A stretch of 64,000 bases of DNA. It comes from DATNPX01 sp036702975 (GTDB taxonomy: Bacteria > Cyanobacteriota > Vampirovibrionia > Obscuribacterales > Obscuribacteraceae). The stretch lies in contig DATNPX010000012.1 in the NCBI GenBank assembly GCA_036702975.1, positions 319,960 through 383,959 on the forward strand. The letters run 5' to 3'. Below, piece after piece: positions 42,561 to 52,103 of the stretch. Made by a program: the position numbers and the translations under genes. Every line of letters starts with the position of its first letter. Positions within the stretch are counted from its first letter, which is position 1. The notes beneath the pieces were generated by a model that saw nothing but the letters and a program-made list of their open reading frames with translations, searched no databases and was not told the DNA's origin.

Positions 42561-45038
42561 TCAAGCAGTGGCGCGTTGATCATCATGCGCGACTACTTTA
42601 GCTGCAACAACTGCACCACCACCACCGTTTTCAAAGTAGTCACGAAGTTCTTGCTCGGTGCCTGTGCCGCCAACAGAGGTGATGCTGTCTCTGGCAGTTG
42701 CCTGGTTAGCTGCACGGCTTTCGAGTCCGGACAATGCATTCACAGCCCATGCCATTGATGATGAACCAAACTTGACGGAAGCATCGGCAATTTTATCCTT
42801 CGCGTCTTCCAGAGCCGAGATGTCGCCGGCTGTAACATGACCAGTCATCACATCGCCTATTGCGCCTAGCACGGCGCCTCGGTCGATGCCGGCTAACATG
42901 CCTTTGAGCTTCCAGGCTTCTGGCAACTCAATGAGTTTGCCATTGCGGGCATTCTCTCTGGCTTTGGTTATTGCATCTTGTCGCTGTTCACCGAGAGCCT
43001 CTTTGCCCTTCGTATCGTCTTCTCTAAATTCGCCCTTTTCGATTTTCTCACGCCAATGCTCCCATCTCTCACTGGCAGTCAGCTCTTTGTTGAAGGCTGC
43101 ATTGCTGTCATCAGGATTTTGACTCTGGTCTGGGTTGGCATCAGCGGTCTGAGAACCATCGGGGTTATCACCATTTTGTCCTGCCTGCGCTGCATCAGTA
43201 GATCCATCGGTAGATCCATCTGTTGATCCGTTTGTTGCTGTATCATCGGAACCACCGTCGCTCAAATCACCGGTCGTCTCTGATGGCGAGATACCAGCAG
43301 CTGCATTTTGCGCTCTCCACTCCGCAGCACTCTCACGCTCTCCGCCTGTACGAATAGCGAAGTCTGTGCCGGCAATATGGCTGCCTTCGGGCGTGAAGGT
43401 GATGCCTTCGGAATTCATTACAGACTTGTTGAAGTCGTAGTTGAATTCCGGTCTGCCATCCCAATCCGTCTGATTGTAGGTACTTTCATGGGTCTGGGCA
43501 TTGAAAACGCTGTGCGATTTGAATTCGCCTTGCGAAGACAAGTCTTGAGTACCGTGAGCTACATCAACTGCGCCTTTTACCTTGCCTTGTTCGGCGGTGA
43601 ATTTAACTGCTTTATCGGCAAAAGTTAAGTCGTGCTTGTCTTCATGAATCGTGTCGTTCTTGCTGATCTTAATGTCGCCGAACTGAAGCGTGCCATCTTG
43701 ATTTCGCTTGAGGAAATCGGGCAGTTTGTCTAGCTTGGTCTCTTTACCGCTACCGTCAACGCTGTACACTTGCCCATCATGCACGCGGTATTCACTTTGC
43801 GCTTTGCCGTCGGGGCCTGTATGCACGATGAGTTCACCGTGCTGCATGCTGTCCTTGGCTAAAAAGTTCCCTTGATGGTCACTCTTGATGTACGCCATGC
43901 CGTTGGCATGCATCGTCACGCCTTCACCCAACTTAGGAATCTCTTGCGCGGTCAGTCGATTTCGCAGTTGGTTGTACTGAGTGACTTGCAGGTCGTGAAT
44001 GTTGTGGAAGACCTCAGCCTTCTTTCCATCCAGCTCGGTCGTCTTCCCTTGTGCATCTGTGTAAGTATAATTTTTGTCACCAATGGACTTGATCTCGCGT
44101 CCATCGTTGCGCCAGGTCTCAACATCGCCGCGCTTTTCGTATGACTTACCGTTTTGCCCGACCCAAGTTATGTCATTGGCATTTTTGTAAACAAGCAGGT
44201 CGTTATTCTTGTCGAGTGAATAGACCGTGCCGCTCTTGTCAGTCCAATTATCACCCGGTTTGTGGCCTTGTACCAGCTGATTACGCTCCTGGTCTAATGC
44301 CTGGAACTGCTTGTCTGGAGCTGCTCCCGGTGTGGACGGTCCAAAGGCCTCGCCAATTTTCTTGCCCATGGTGGCGTAAGTGTCAGCGGTGGCTTGAGCA
44401 CCAACAATGTTTTTGGCGAGGTCCATATTAACTGTGTTTACGCCGTCAGTCTTGGTGATTGCTTGACTGCCCAGGGAATCCCAAATGCTCGTTCCTAGTT
44501 GGCCAACAACGCTTCCGGCGGTATCAATAGCAGAGGCGGCAGCGTCCGCTGCGGGCTTACCAACCAAGGCGGTCGTTGCGTCATAAGTAGCAGTTTTGAC
44601 ACCGTTCCAAATTCCACTGACGGTAGACATCAGGCTGTTGTCTTTCGGAGTCTGGTTCGGCTCTGTCTTGTCCAAAGTTTTCGGTGCTTCGGGAGTGGTC
44701 GGGCCGGTAACCGTTTTCTCGCCCGTTGCTGGATTTTCTGTTTGGGTTGCAGGCGTAGCTGGCTTATCAGTCGAAACGGCTGCCTCAACAGGCTTCCCGT
44801 CGGGACCTAAAGGTGGAATGACGAGCTTGCCATCTTCAATCTTTACTGTAGCTTGGTCTTTCGACTGCAAGCCGCGCACTTCAGACAAGCTTTTATCCGC
44901 TAGATTGTGCCCAGTTAAGCCAGTGGCTTCTGTCGAACCATGTGGATGCTCGACATGATCCGACCCAGGAGGAGGCGAAGCCTTCGTTGCATCGGGCTTT
45001 TTTGCGTGTTGCTCGGTGGCGCTTTCTAACGTCGACAT
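42561..45038 (-). CDS. Large hydrophilic repeat-containing protein, function unknown
   Basis: 825 residues from ATG 45038 (TTG 45041 adjacent). No signal peptide or TM segment is seen. Residues 1-150 are Pro/Thr/Glu-rich; then a helical Ala/Gly segment; from about 250 to 500 short beta repeats with Asp/Gly/Lys turns (SLDKNNDLLVYKN, TYTDAQGKTTELDG, YIKSDHQGNFL), as in RHS/YD-like or beta-solenoid proteins. A (DGST)3 run lies near 610. The C-terminal 200 residues are helical. Probably a surface or structural protein; unrecognised. Confidence 0.72.
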   Translation of the reverse strand: MSTLESATEQHAKKPDATKASPPPGSDHVEHPHGSTEATGLTGHNLADKSLSEVRGLQSKDQATVKIEDGKLVIPPLGPDGKPVEAAVSTDKPATPATQTENPATGEKTVTGPTTPEAPKTLDKTEPNQTPKDNSLMSTVSGIWNGVKTATYDATTALVGKPAADAAASAIDTAGSVVGQLGTSIWDSLGSQAITKTDGVNTVNMDLAKNIVGAQATADTYATMGKKIGEAFGPSTPGAAPDKQFQALDQERNQLVQGHKPGDNWTDKSGTVYSLDKNNDLLVYKNANDITWVGQNGKSYEKRGDVETWRNDGREIKSIGDKNYTYTDAQGKTTELDGKKAEVFHNIHDLQVTQYNQLRNRLTAQEIPKLGEGVTMHANGMAYIKSDHQGNFLAKDSMQHGELIVHTGPDGKAQSEYRVHDGQVYSVDGSGKETKLDKLPDFLKRNQDGTLQFGDIKISKNDTIHEDKHDLTFADKAVKFTAEQGKVKGAVDVAHGTQDLSSQGEFKSHSVFNAQTHESTYNQTDWDGRPEFNYDFNKSVMNSEGITFTPEGSHIAGTDFAIRTGGERESAAEWRAQNAAAGISPSETTGDLSDGGSDDTATNGSTDGSTDGSTDAAQAGQNGDNPDGSQTADANPDQSQNPDDSNAAFNKELTASERWEHWREKIEKGEFREDDTKGKEALGEQRQDAITKARENARNGKLIELPEAWKLKGMLAGIDRGAVLGAIGDVMTGHVTAGDISALEDAKDKIADASVKFGSSSMAWAVNALSGLESRAANQATARDSITSVGGTGTEQELRDYFENGGGGAVVAAKVVAHDDQRATA

Positions 45039-45412
45039 CAAATGTGGCTGATACGCAAGTTAACTGGGGTGCTAACGCACTTGATTAGTAAGGCGACAGT
45101 GATGAGAGAAAACTCCCTTTTAACGGCCGCGTAGTCAAGATACGTCATTAAGTCTCTTCGGTCAGTGGGGAAAATACGTAGTCCAAGATTAAATGTGAAT
45201 CGAGTCTCATATAAGCCTGGCTACTCTTATTTGTTGTACCCTTCCGCGGTGGATCTTTCACCGTTTTGAAGCCGAAACCTACTTATTTGGCGGAATTTTA
45301 AGCCCCACAGTTGGCATTTTTCGGGGTTGCACTTCCGGGTAATTGCTCTAATCTTTTACTTGCAAAGACTTTAAAATGGCGGAAAGACCAATTACTAGGA
45401 AGTTGAGCCCGA
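45039..45412. other. Divergent intergenic region
   Basis: About 374 bases with no recognisable gene. Contains the candidate promoter at 45327-45354 and short CG-rich inverted segments. Confidence 0.5.
45327..45354 (+). promoter_or_regulatory. Candidate sigma-70-like promoter for the lipoprotein gene
   Basis: TTGCAC and TAATCT separated by 16 bases, about 60 bases before the TTG start at 45413. Four of six matches at each hexamer; moderate. Confidence 0.4.
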
Positions 45413-46495
45413 TTGAGCAACATAGATTCTGCAAACGATTTGCTGTCTTTAAATTTGCCTGGAAAGCCCGAAAGATTGAAGAAAGGGAGCACTCAAGTCG
45501 CAAAAAGTTCCTCCATAGTCGCTGTGTTCAGCGGCGTACTTTTGGTAGTTTGGGTAGTTTGGGTAGTTTTGCTCCTTTCATCTTGCGCTCAAGTGAAGGT
45601 GCCGACCGGAGCTAAGGGTGGTAATGACTCGCAGGCTTCTTCGTCAAAACCAGCTGGCAATTCGAATCCCGAGGAAGCCGGCAAAAATGGCATGCTCAAT
45701 GGCGAATGGCGTCTCGGTTACAAATACAACGGTCAAACATTCAACGCCTCAATGACTCTCAAACAAAAGGGAAATTCCTTCACGGGCACAGGCAAAGAGG
45801 ACGAAACAGGAAACGAATTTGAAATCAAAGAAGGTATCGTTCGCGGAGATCAACTTCAATTCCTAAAGCGATACATAGGCAAGAATGCCACTATGGCGCC
45901 AATTCAGTATGCAGGCACCATCACCACAGCTAACGAACAAAACTATCAAGGTCCATATCTGAGCGGAGATTATTCGTTCACGCAAAAGGATGGACAACAA
46001 GTAAACAGCGAATGGGACGCCGTTCAGGACAATGGCGCTGCACAGGCAGCCCAAGCGCCTAAGCAAGAAGAGCAGGCGCCACCGCCACAACCACAAGCCC
46101 CTGTCGAGCCAAGTCAAAATACAATCAAACCTGACCATCCACCCGATCTATCTGGCAAATGGAATGTCGGCTTCGAGTATCAATTCAAGACGATTCACTC
46201 GGTTATGTTCTTAGAGCAAGATCACAACAAGATCGTTGGTCACGGTGTCGACGACACGAAAGAGAAATTTGTAATCGAAAAGGGCTGGTACAACTTTCCC
46301 AAACTAACGCTCATTCGCAAATATCAAAAAGGCGAAGCCGTAAAAGTTAAGGGAAAAACTCATGAAGGAAAACCAGAGCGAAGCATGACTTTTAAAGCTG
46401 ATGTCTCCATTTTGAACGACAAAGACTATCAAGGAGCTTATCTCAGTGGTAAAACCGATGGCGGTGGCAACTGGGAAGCAGAGCTAATCAAATAA
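45413..46495 (+). CDS. Lipoprotein with two duplicated beta-sandwich-like modules
   Basis: 360 residues. A hydrophobic segment ends in VVLLLSSCAQ, a lipobox with Cys58, after an unusually long 33-residue n-region. Two homologous modules follow: about 95-205 (GEWRLGYKYNGQTFNASMTL, QNYQGPYLSGDY) and about 245-358 (GKWNVGFEYQFKTIHSVMFL, KDYQGAYLSGKT), linked by a Gln/Pro-rich hinge. Module family not recognised. TTG start with AGGAAG ten bases upstream. Likely an envelope-anchored protein. Confidence 0.75.
   Translation: MSNIDSANDLLSLNLPGKPERLKKGSTQVAKSSSIVAVFSGVLLVVWVVWVVLLLSSCAQVKVPTGAKGGNDSQASSSKPAGNSNPEEAGKNGMLNGEWRLGYKYNGQTFNASMTLKQKGNSFTGTGKEDETGNEFEIKEGIVRGDQLQFLKRYIGKNATMAPIQYAGTITTANEQNYQGPYLSGDYSFTQKDGQQVNSEWDAVQDNGAAQAAQAPKQEEQAPPPQPQAPVEPSQNTIKPDHPPDLSGKWNVGFEYQFKTIHSVMFLEQDHNKIVGHGVDDTKEKFVIEKGWYNFPKLTLIRKYQKGEAVKVKGKTHEGKPERSMTFKADVSILNDKDYQGAYLSGKTDGGGNWEAELIK
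45544..45570 (+). repeat. 9-base tandem repeat inside the lipoprotein signal
   Basis: GGTAGTTTG in three successive units, encoding the VVWVVWVV part of the hydrophobic signal segment. In-frame, so expansion would only lengthen the signal. Confidence 0.8.
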
Positions 46496-46509
46496 ATAAA
46501 GCCTGTCTT

Positions 46510-47772
46510 CTATTGAATGACGCCGAGTTGCTTGCCTACCTTTTTGAAAGCAGCCAAAGCCAGGTCTAGGTCAGCGATTTCGTGAGCAGCCGAGATCTGA
46601 ACGCGCAATCTTGCTTCGCCTTTTGGCACAACCGGGTACCACAGTCCGCGAACATAAACACCTTCATTTAAAAGTTCAGTGCTCATCTTCATAGCCGTGG
46701 CAGCCTCACCGACCATAACAGGAACAATGGGATGAACTCCATCCAGGATCGTGAATCCAAGTCGTTTTATCTCGTCACGGAAGTATTTGGTATTCGTTTG
46801 CGACTTGAGCACGAGACTGTTGTCCTCCTCGAGCATCTTGATCGCTTCCAGCGCTGCGCACACTACTGATGGTGGCAATGTATTGGAGAATGTATAGGGT
46901 CTGGATTTCTGGCGCAAGAAGTCAATCAGCGATCTCTTACCAGCGATAAATCCGCCCATGGCGCCGCCAAGTGCTTTACCGAGCGTGCCAGAAATAACAT
47001 CGACTTGTCCGTGCACGCCACACTGCTCTGGTGTGCCGCGTCCGGTCTTGCCTAGTACGCCTGTTGAATGCGACTCGTCCACGTAAAGAAGAGCACTGCT
47101 TTGCTTGGCGGCCTGCACAAAGTCTTGCAGTGGAGCATAGTCCCCTTCCATGCTAAATACACCGTCGGTGGCGATTATGCTGATGCGGTAATCATTCCCT
47201 TCCGCCAGCCAATCCGTCAATTGTTTAAAATCGCCATGTTTGTAGGCTTTGAGATCGGTTGTTTTAGCAGCAATACGAGCCACTCTGATACCGTCAATGA
47301 TACTAGCGTGGTTCAATTGATCGCTGTATATAATATCTCGATAGTTTGTCGAGCCAAATTCATTGCCGACGACAGCCAAGAAAAAAGCTTCGTTCGCTGC
47401 ATAGCATGAAGAGTGCAAAATCGCAGCCTCAGTGCCGAGAAAGCGAGCGATGGCTTCTTCCAATTCAATGTGAATCGGTTGCGTACCGCAAAGAAAACGA
47501 ACTGACGCCATACCGAAACCGTATTTTTCCAAACCGTAAAGAGCGGCTTCACGAATACGCGGGTGATTCGCCAAACCGAGATAATTGTTGGAAGCAAGCA
47601 TAACGCAGGTTTTTCCGCCAACCTTAACCAGCCCGTTTTGCTGGCTTTCGATCGGTACCTCTACCTTATATGTGCTGTTCTCGCGAGCGGATTGCAGCTC
47701 TTTTTCGATGGCTCCATAGAGATCGACTGGCGTTAGCTTCTTTGCTGTAGCTTGCGTACTCGAGGTCGTCAT
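46510..47772 (-). CDS. kbl: 2-amino-3-ketobutyrate CoA ligase (glycine C-acetyltransferase)
   Basis: 420 residues. NYLGLANHPRI and FGMASVRFLCGTQPIHIELE near the N-terminal third, DESHSTGVLGKTGRGT, and the PLP-Lys motif SGTLGKALGGAMGGF are typical of the alpha-oxoamine synthase family, and most like Kbl. It turns 2-amino-3-ketobutyrate plus CoA into glycine and acetyl-CoA. AAGG and AGGA precede the ATG. It follows tdh by 49 bases, completing the threonine pathway. Confidence 0.94.
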   Translation of the reverse strand: MTTSSTQATAKKLTPVDLYGAIEKELQSARENSTYKVEVPIESQQNGLVKVGGKTCVMLASNNYLGLANHPRIREAALYGLEKYGFGMASVRFLCGTQPIHIELEEAIARFLGTEAAILHSSCYAANEAFFLAVVGNEFGSTNYRDIIYSDQLNHASIIDGIRVARIAAKTTDLKAYKHGDFKQLTDWLAEGNDYRISIIATDGVFSMEGDYAPLQDFVQAAKQSSALLYVDESHSTGVLGKTGRGTPEQCGVHGQVDVISGTLGKALGGAMGGFIAGKRSLIDFLRQKSRPYTFSNTLPPSVVCAALEAIKMLEEDNSLVLKSQTNTKYFRDEIKRLGFTILDGVHPIVPVMVGEAATAMKMSTELLNEGVYVRGLWYPVVPKGEARLRVQISAAHEIADLDLALAAFKKVGKQLGVIQ

Positions 47773-47821
47773 TTCTACCTTCCTGCTCTGATTAGTCGCT
47801 TATCTACTTACACTGTCAGTA

Positions 47822-49027
47822 CTATCGCTGCGGCTCAAACACAAGCTTCATCTCAGCGCCGCTGACCAGGCGCTCAAATGCTACTTCATATTCATCAAGC
47901 GAGTAATCTTTCGCGCCGATAATTCGGCTGAGATTTTCAGTGGTGTTGAATCTCTCCGACTTAAGTAGCCTGAGCATGGTCTCCCAAGTTTCAAACATTT
48001 TGCGCCCGAAGATACCTTTCACATTGACACCTTTCCAGATCACATAGTTGGCGATGTCGAAGTCGCGCAACGGCTTGCGTGTAATACCCAAAAGCAGCAC
48101 AGTGCCGCCGTTACGGACGATACGGAAAGCATCATCATAAGCAGCAGGTGAACCAGACATCTCGAGAACGACATCGACTCCGTTGGCACCGGTTTCAAAC
48201 TTTCGGACCGTATCGTGCAGTACTGTCGATCCTTTGGAAACATCGATGCAGGAGCTTGCACCGAAGCCTTCGCCTAGCTGGAAACGCCTTTCAACATCGG
48301 CCGCTTCAGTCAAATAGATTCTAGAGGCACCAAAATCGCGACACAAGAATGTCGCCATTAGGCCAAGCGGACCTGCACCAAGAATGGCAACAGACTTGCC
48401 GCGAACGTCAGCCTCTTGCACAGTGTGGACTGCGTTGCCAAAAGCGTCAAGAAGCGCACCCAGACGGGGCGGTACTAACTTAGTATTGCCTTGCTTACCG
48501 AGCAAAATGACATTTTTATACGGCACCACCACCGACTCGGCGAAACAGCCATCCATATGAACGCCTTTCACTTTCACGTTAATACAGATATGTTCGTTTC
48601 CAGTGCGGCACAACATGCAATGCCCACAGGAGAGATGCATCTCAGCCGTGACATAATCGCCCTTTTCTATGATCAAATGCTCAGGAACGTTATGCCAATG
48701 TTCCTTCTGTACACCTTCGCCTAGTTCCTCAACTACACCGCAAAATTCGTGACCGACGATTATCGGCTTATAAGAATCGCCCCCTAGATAGCGTTGCATC
48801 TCGGTGCGAATACCTTCGCTATTGGCACTTTGATAAATGCTCTTATCCGTACCACATACCGAAGTCGCAAGAACCTTAATCTTCACCTCATCAACAGCCA
48901 ATGTCGGTTGAGCTATGTCTTTTCTAAGGGTCAATCCGTTCGTCATCAAATCGTCTTTTACTAAGCACTTCATTTGATTTTTGCCAGTCACTTTGGTCTT
49001 TAGTTCCTGCGTTAGAGTCATGGTCAT
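47822..49027 (-). CDS. tdh: L-threonine 3-dehydrogenase
   Basis: 401 residues from ATG 49027, with GGAG seven bases upstream; a longer frame to 49141 lacks support. TSVCGTDKSIY (catalytic-zinc Cys), VGHEFCGVVEE, the structural-zinc CGHCMLCRTGNEHIC, and Rossmann GAGPLGLMA mark a zinc alcohol dehydrogenase of the Tdh type. It is longer than the 341-residue E. coli enzyme because of N-terminal and loop additions. Oxidises L-Thr to 2-amino-3-ketobutyrate for Kbl. Confidence 0.92.
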   Translation of the reverse strand: MTMTLTQELKTKVTGKNQMKCLVKDDLMTNGLTLRKDIAQPTLAVDEVKIKVLATSVCGTDKSIYQSANSEGIRTEMQRYLGGDSYKPIIVGHEFCGVVEELGEGVQKEHWHNVPEHLIIEKGDYVTAEMHLSCGHCMLCRTGNEHICINVKVKGVHMDGCFAESVVVPYKNVILLGKQGNTKLVPPRLGALLDAFGNAVHTVQEADVRGKSVAILGAGPLGLMATFLCRDFGASRIYLTEAADVERRFQLGEGFGASSCIDVSKGSTVLHDTVRKFETGANGVDVVLEMSGSPAAYDDAFRIVRNGGTVLLLGITRKPLRDFDIANYVIWKGVNVKGIFGRKMFETWETMLRLLKSERFNTTENLSRIIGAKDYSLDEYEVAFERLVSGAEMKLVFEPQR

Positions 49028-49384
49028 GTCGGCGCTCCGTGGATACGAGCAGTGGATCTTACGAATTGCTAACTGTACTTCACTTAAGCCAGCGTAACAA
49101 GAGCAATCATGAGTACTGGCGGGGCGAATCGGACACGGCAAAAAATTTTCGGAACTTAGTCAAACTTTTTGATAACAAACTTGAAGCAATTATAAATGCG
49201 ATTTCGCCATTCACCGAAAAACGACTGTATATGCGGTCTTTCGAAGTTAAGAATGACACAAAAAAGACCACTTCATATCTTTTCTATATGGTGTCTTAGC
49301 GATTGTTTAGTTGCCAAGGCAAGTCGGGCTGCTAGATTACTGGAACAACCGCAACAATTTCTTTAGATTTAAAAAGGGTCGCCA
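49028..49384. other. Divergent intergenic region between tdh and a small gene
   Basis: About 357 bases with no credible gene. Holds the TATAAT at 49189 and the A/T-rich leader of tdh. Confidence 0.5.
49189..49194 (-). promoter_or_regulatory. Candidate -10 box (TATAAT) for tdh-kbl
   Basis: Consensus TATAAT on the minus strand about 160 bases upstream of the tdh ATG. The -35 is poor (TTCGGT-like), and it would imply a long leader. Confidence 0.35.
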
Positions 49385-49726
49385 ATGAATTTCGAGCCAA
49401 CGCCTTCAGAAGAAGACATGACTTTTGAACCCCAGTTTTCCACAACCGCCTCAGAGCACATAGCCAGCTTTCTTGCCGAAGCTTCCATAGTACGCACTAT
49501 TGTGCAGGGAAGTGGCGGTCCGGAGAACTGCGAAACTACAGAAACAGGATTGCGCTTCGTTCGCCACATTCTTTGCACATCGAAAGCGATTCGTTTTGGC
49601 TTTATGCCTAACTTAAAGGACATGAATACCATTCGCGAAGTAGCACGCGAATTTATACGCAAGTGTGGTGGCACCACCTCGGCACTGCAGACGATGCAGT
49701 CAGTAGTTCAACAACCTGCACAGTAA
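49385..49726 (+). CDS. Small hypothetical protein
   Basis: 113 residues, acidic N terminus and a helical middle (ASEHIASFLAEASIVRTIV, MNTIREVAREFIRKCGG). AAGGG seven bases before ATG and a terminator right after the stop support a real, separately transcribed gene. No family recognised. Confidence 0.7.
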   Translation: MNFEPTPSEEDMTFEPQFSTTASEHIASFLAEASIVRTIVQGSGGPENCETTETGLRFVRHILCTSKAIRFGFMPNLKDMNTIREVAREFIRKCGGTTSALQTMQSVVQQPAQ

Positions 49727-49748
49727 CACTTAAGGACTAGCGCAAAGG

Positions 49749-49782
49749 CGAGAGCAAGGACCCTAAGGCTTGCTCTCGTTTT
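49749..49782 (+). terminator. Rho-independent terminator overlapping the 3' end of the DUF885 gene
   Basis: 10-bp perfect stem CGAGAGCAAG/CTTGCTCTCG around a 10-base loop, then TTTTG on the plus strand. It ends the small gene and includes the last codons of the convergent DUF885 gene. Confidence 0.8.
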
Positions 49783-51733
49783 GTAATCCGTATTTAGCAA
49801 GAAGCTCAGCTTTCACAATTTTCAGAGGCGGAGCACCTAAAGACAAGAAAGTGTCATGGAACTTCTGCAGGTCAAAGGCGTCTCCCTGCGCTTTCTTCAC
49901 TTGATCACGCAAGGCGAGGATTTCGAGCTTGCCCAAAGTGTAGACGAGGTAGGTCGGATCTTCCGTGCCACGCTTTGCTTCAACCTCTGCATTCGCTTTT
50001 TCTTGCTGGCCTTCTTTCATGAAGAAATCGGTAGCCTGTTGCACGTTCATGCCTTGCGTGTGCATCTTAATAGCAACGATATAACGGCAGCAACGTAAAA
50101 GAGCATCATGAATCTGAACGAGCCTTTGCTCTTTATCATCATTTCCAAAGCCTTGATCGAGCATCATCTGCTCGCAGTAGTGAGCCCATCCTTCGACATT
50201 GGAACCGCAGGAAAATGTCCGCCGTAGATTTGTTGCCAAAAGTTTATTCCATAACCCCTGAACATAATGCCCGGGATAGGCCTCGTGCACGCTTGTGTTT
50301 AGTATGTCCGGATAGCTATACGCTCTGAGATGTTCTTCTATACGTTTTGCATCCCAGTTTTTTTCTGGCAGCGTAACAAAATAAAATGCCTCAGTAGCCT
50401 TTTGTTCGAAGGGTCCCGGAGCTTCCATGGCCGCTATAGTTGTAGCCTTCATATAAGGGGGCGTATCTTCGACTATCAAATGATCCGCACCAGGGATAGT
50501 GACTATCTTTTTCTCGACGAGGTAAGTTCGAATTCGAGCAAGCACATCCTTTACCGAATGCAACAGCGTGTCCGGTGTGGGGTGCTTTTTGGCAATAGAT
50601 TCAAAAAGCTCAGCCGGTTTTGCTTTTGCATCGATGGCTTCGGCTGTCGCTCGAAATTCCGACTGTAGTCGAGCTAGTTCCTTTTCCCCACGTGTAAGCA
50701 AAGTCTCGAGCGAATCATCGACCATCTCACGCAACTCGAGGAGTTTGCGGTAGCGCTCCGCCCCTAAGGCGTATTCGCCTTTGCACGCAGACTTATCAGC
50801 AATAAGGTCTTTGACAAACTTCTGGTAGTCAGTCAGTGCAACCACTACGTCCTTATTGGACTTATCAAACGCCTCTTTCAGCTTTGCGTCTTTGGCGTCT
50901 TTGATAGCAGAGGGTACCTCAGACTTAAAGAAGTCGATAATGCCAGGCAGCTGTTCATCGGCTATCTCGGCAAAGATTTTGGGAACAGCAGTCGGCTCGA
51001 GGTTCTTGCGCGCATCGGCAAGAAGTTGTGGTATCTGCTTTTCACGAGCAATTACAGACTTGAGCCTCTCATCGAGTGGCGCGAAATCTCGTTTTATGAG
51101 GGGAAAGAGAGTAGCAGCACAGAAACTGCTGTACTGATCAGGATTCTTCTTCCAGTTCTGCAGAACCTCTTCATCGAACAACACGCTTGCTATCACATGC
51201 TTTAGCATGTCGAGATCATTTCTTGCTTGCAGAGACAACTTTCCGACATCGATCTCGTCAAAAACCTTTTGCGATAACTTGTTGAATTCAACCTTTTTCT
51301 TGCGAGCGCTCTGTGAAAAATCTTCCAGCTCGTTATCAAAGTCATGAATTCCGGCGGCTGTGGCTCCACTCGGCTCAAATTTGAAGAAATTCTGAAGGTA
51401 TTGATCGGAGAGAGCATAGAATCTCTTCTCCTCTTCGTTCGTGGCAGTGTTGGTACCGAGTCCTGCACTCACATGAGAGGTGGCTCCGATAGCAAGACTG
51501 TAGTATTCAGATGCATTTTGAGTACGAAGCGGGGCGTAAGCGACAGGCTTTGCACCATCACCTAAGCGCTCCGAAACAGAATCAGCAAACGCGAAAGACT
51601 GAGCCAAGCCCAAGCCCAAGCTTACAGCCAAGCAAAGCACCGCAAATGTACCTATTGAAATCACCCGAGAACCAAACCCAGCAAGTCTTCCGCCATTCTT
51701 GCCAGTTGTTTGCCACTGCTGATTCATTAGCAT
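49763..51733 (-). CDS. DUF885-family metallopeptidase-like protein
   Basis: 656 residues. An uncleaved or cleavable signal (VISIGTFAVLCLAVSLGLGLAQSFAFA) precedes a helical protein with SVHEAYPGHYVQGLW near residue 475 (HExxPGH zinc motif) and VEGWAHYCEQMMLDQGF, which supplies the third ligand region. This is the DUF885 family, distantly related to M32/M2 peptidases, often exported. GGAG four bases before ATG 51733; ATG 51727 also possible. Single gene; substrate unknown. Confidence 0.85.
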   Translation of the reverse strand: MLMNQQWQTTGKNGGRLAGFGSRVISIGTFAVLCLAVSLGLGLAQSFAFADSVSERLGDGAKPVAYAPLRTQNASEYYSLAIGATSHVSAGLGTNTATNEEEKRFYALSDQYLQNFFKFEPSGATAAGIHDFDNELEDFSQSARKKKVEFNKLSQKVFDEIDVGKLSLQARNDLDMLKHVIASVLFDEEVLQNWKKNPDQYSSFCAATLFPLIKRDFAPLDERLKSVIAREKQIPQLLADARKNLEPTAVPKIFAEIADEQLPGIIDFFKSEVPSAIKDAKDAKLKEAFDKSNKDVVVALTDYQKFVKDLIADKSACKGEYALGAERYRKLLELREMVDDSLETLLTRGEKELARLQSEFRATAEAIDAKAKPAELFESIAKKHPTPDTLLHSVKDVLARIRTYLVEKKIVTIPGADHLIVEDTPPYMKATTIAAMEAPGPFEQKATEAFYFVTLPEKNWDAKRIEEHLRAYSYPDILNTSVHEAYPGHYVQGLWNKLLATNLRRTFSCGSNVEGWAHYCEQMMLDQGFGNDDKEQRLVQIHDALLRCCRYIVAIKMHTQGMNVQQATDFFMKEGQQEKANAEVEAKRGTEDPTYLVYTLGKLEILALRDQVKKAQGDAFDLQKFHDTFLSLGAPPLKIVKAELLAKYGLQNESKP

Positions 51734-52103
51734 TTCTCTCCAAAGTCATCCCGCTAATCGTTTCACATTTGTTTGAAAATTAGCGCAGAAATTGAGAACA
51801 AGAGGACTTTAACCAGAGCAACAAAACGGACACGACCAGAGATTTCTCAGACTACGGCAAATCTCTGCCAATGACATCCACTTTCTTCCACCGGTGCAGG
51901 CGGCTCTTGCTTAGCCGAAAACAGCAATCTTGGGGACTTTGCAGCCGGATTTTGTAAGTAGAAAGCAAAGAAAAGCAAAGAAAGGATTACAGTATTTGGA
52001 ATGGTGTGATGAACACGACGATTGTGCGTGACAATATTGGATTGAATACGTGAACCTCAATCAAAGGTAAACAGAAGTTACCTTGAGAGGTTCAGGGGGT
52101 GTC
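51734..52103. other. Divergent intergenic region upstream of etfB
   Basis: About 370 bases with no gene. AAAGCAAAGAAA repeats occur near 51965. No clear promoter pair. Confidence 0.5.

Noticed and set aside
49039..49299. 86-residue plus-strand ORF opposite the tdh leader
   Set aside because: No motif, no ribosome site, overlaps the probable tdh promoter; judged non-coding.
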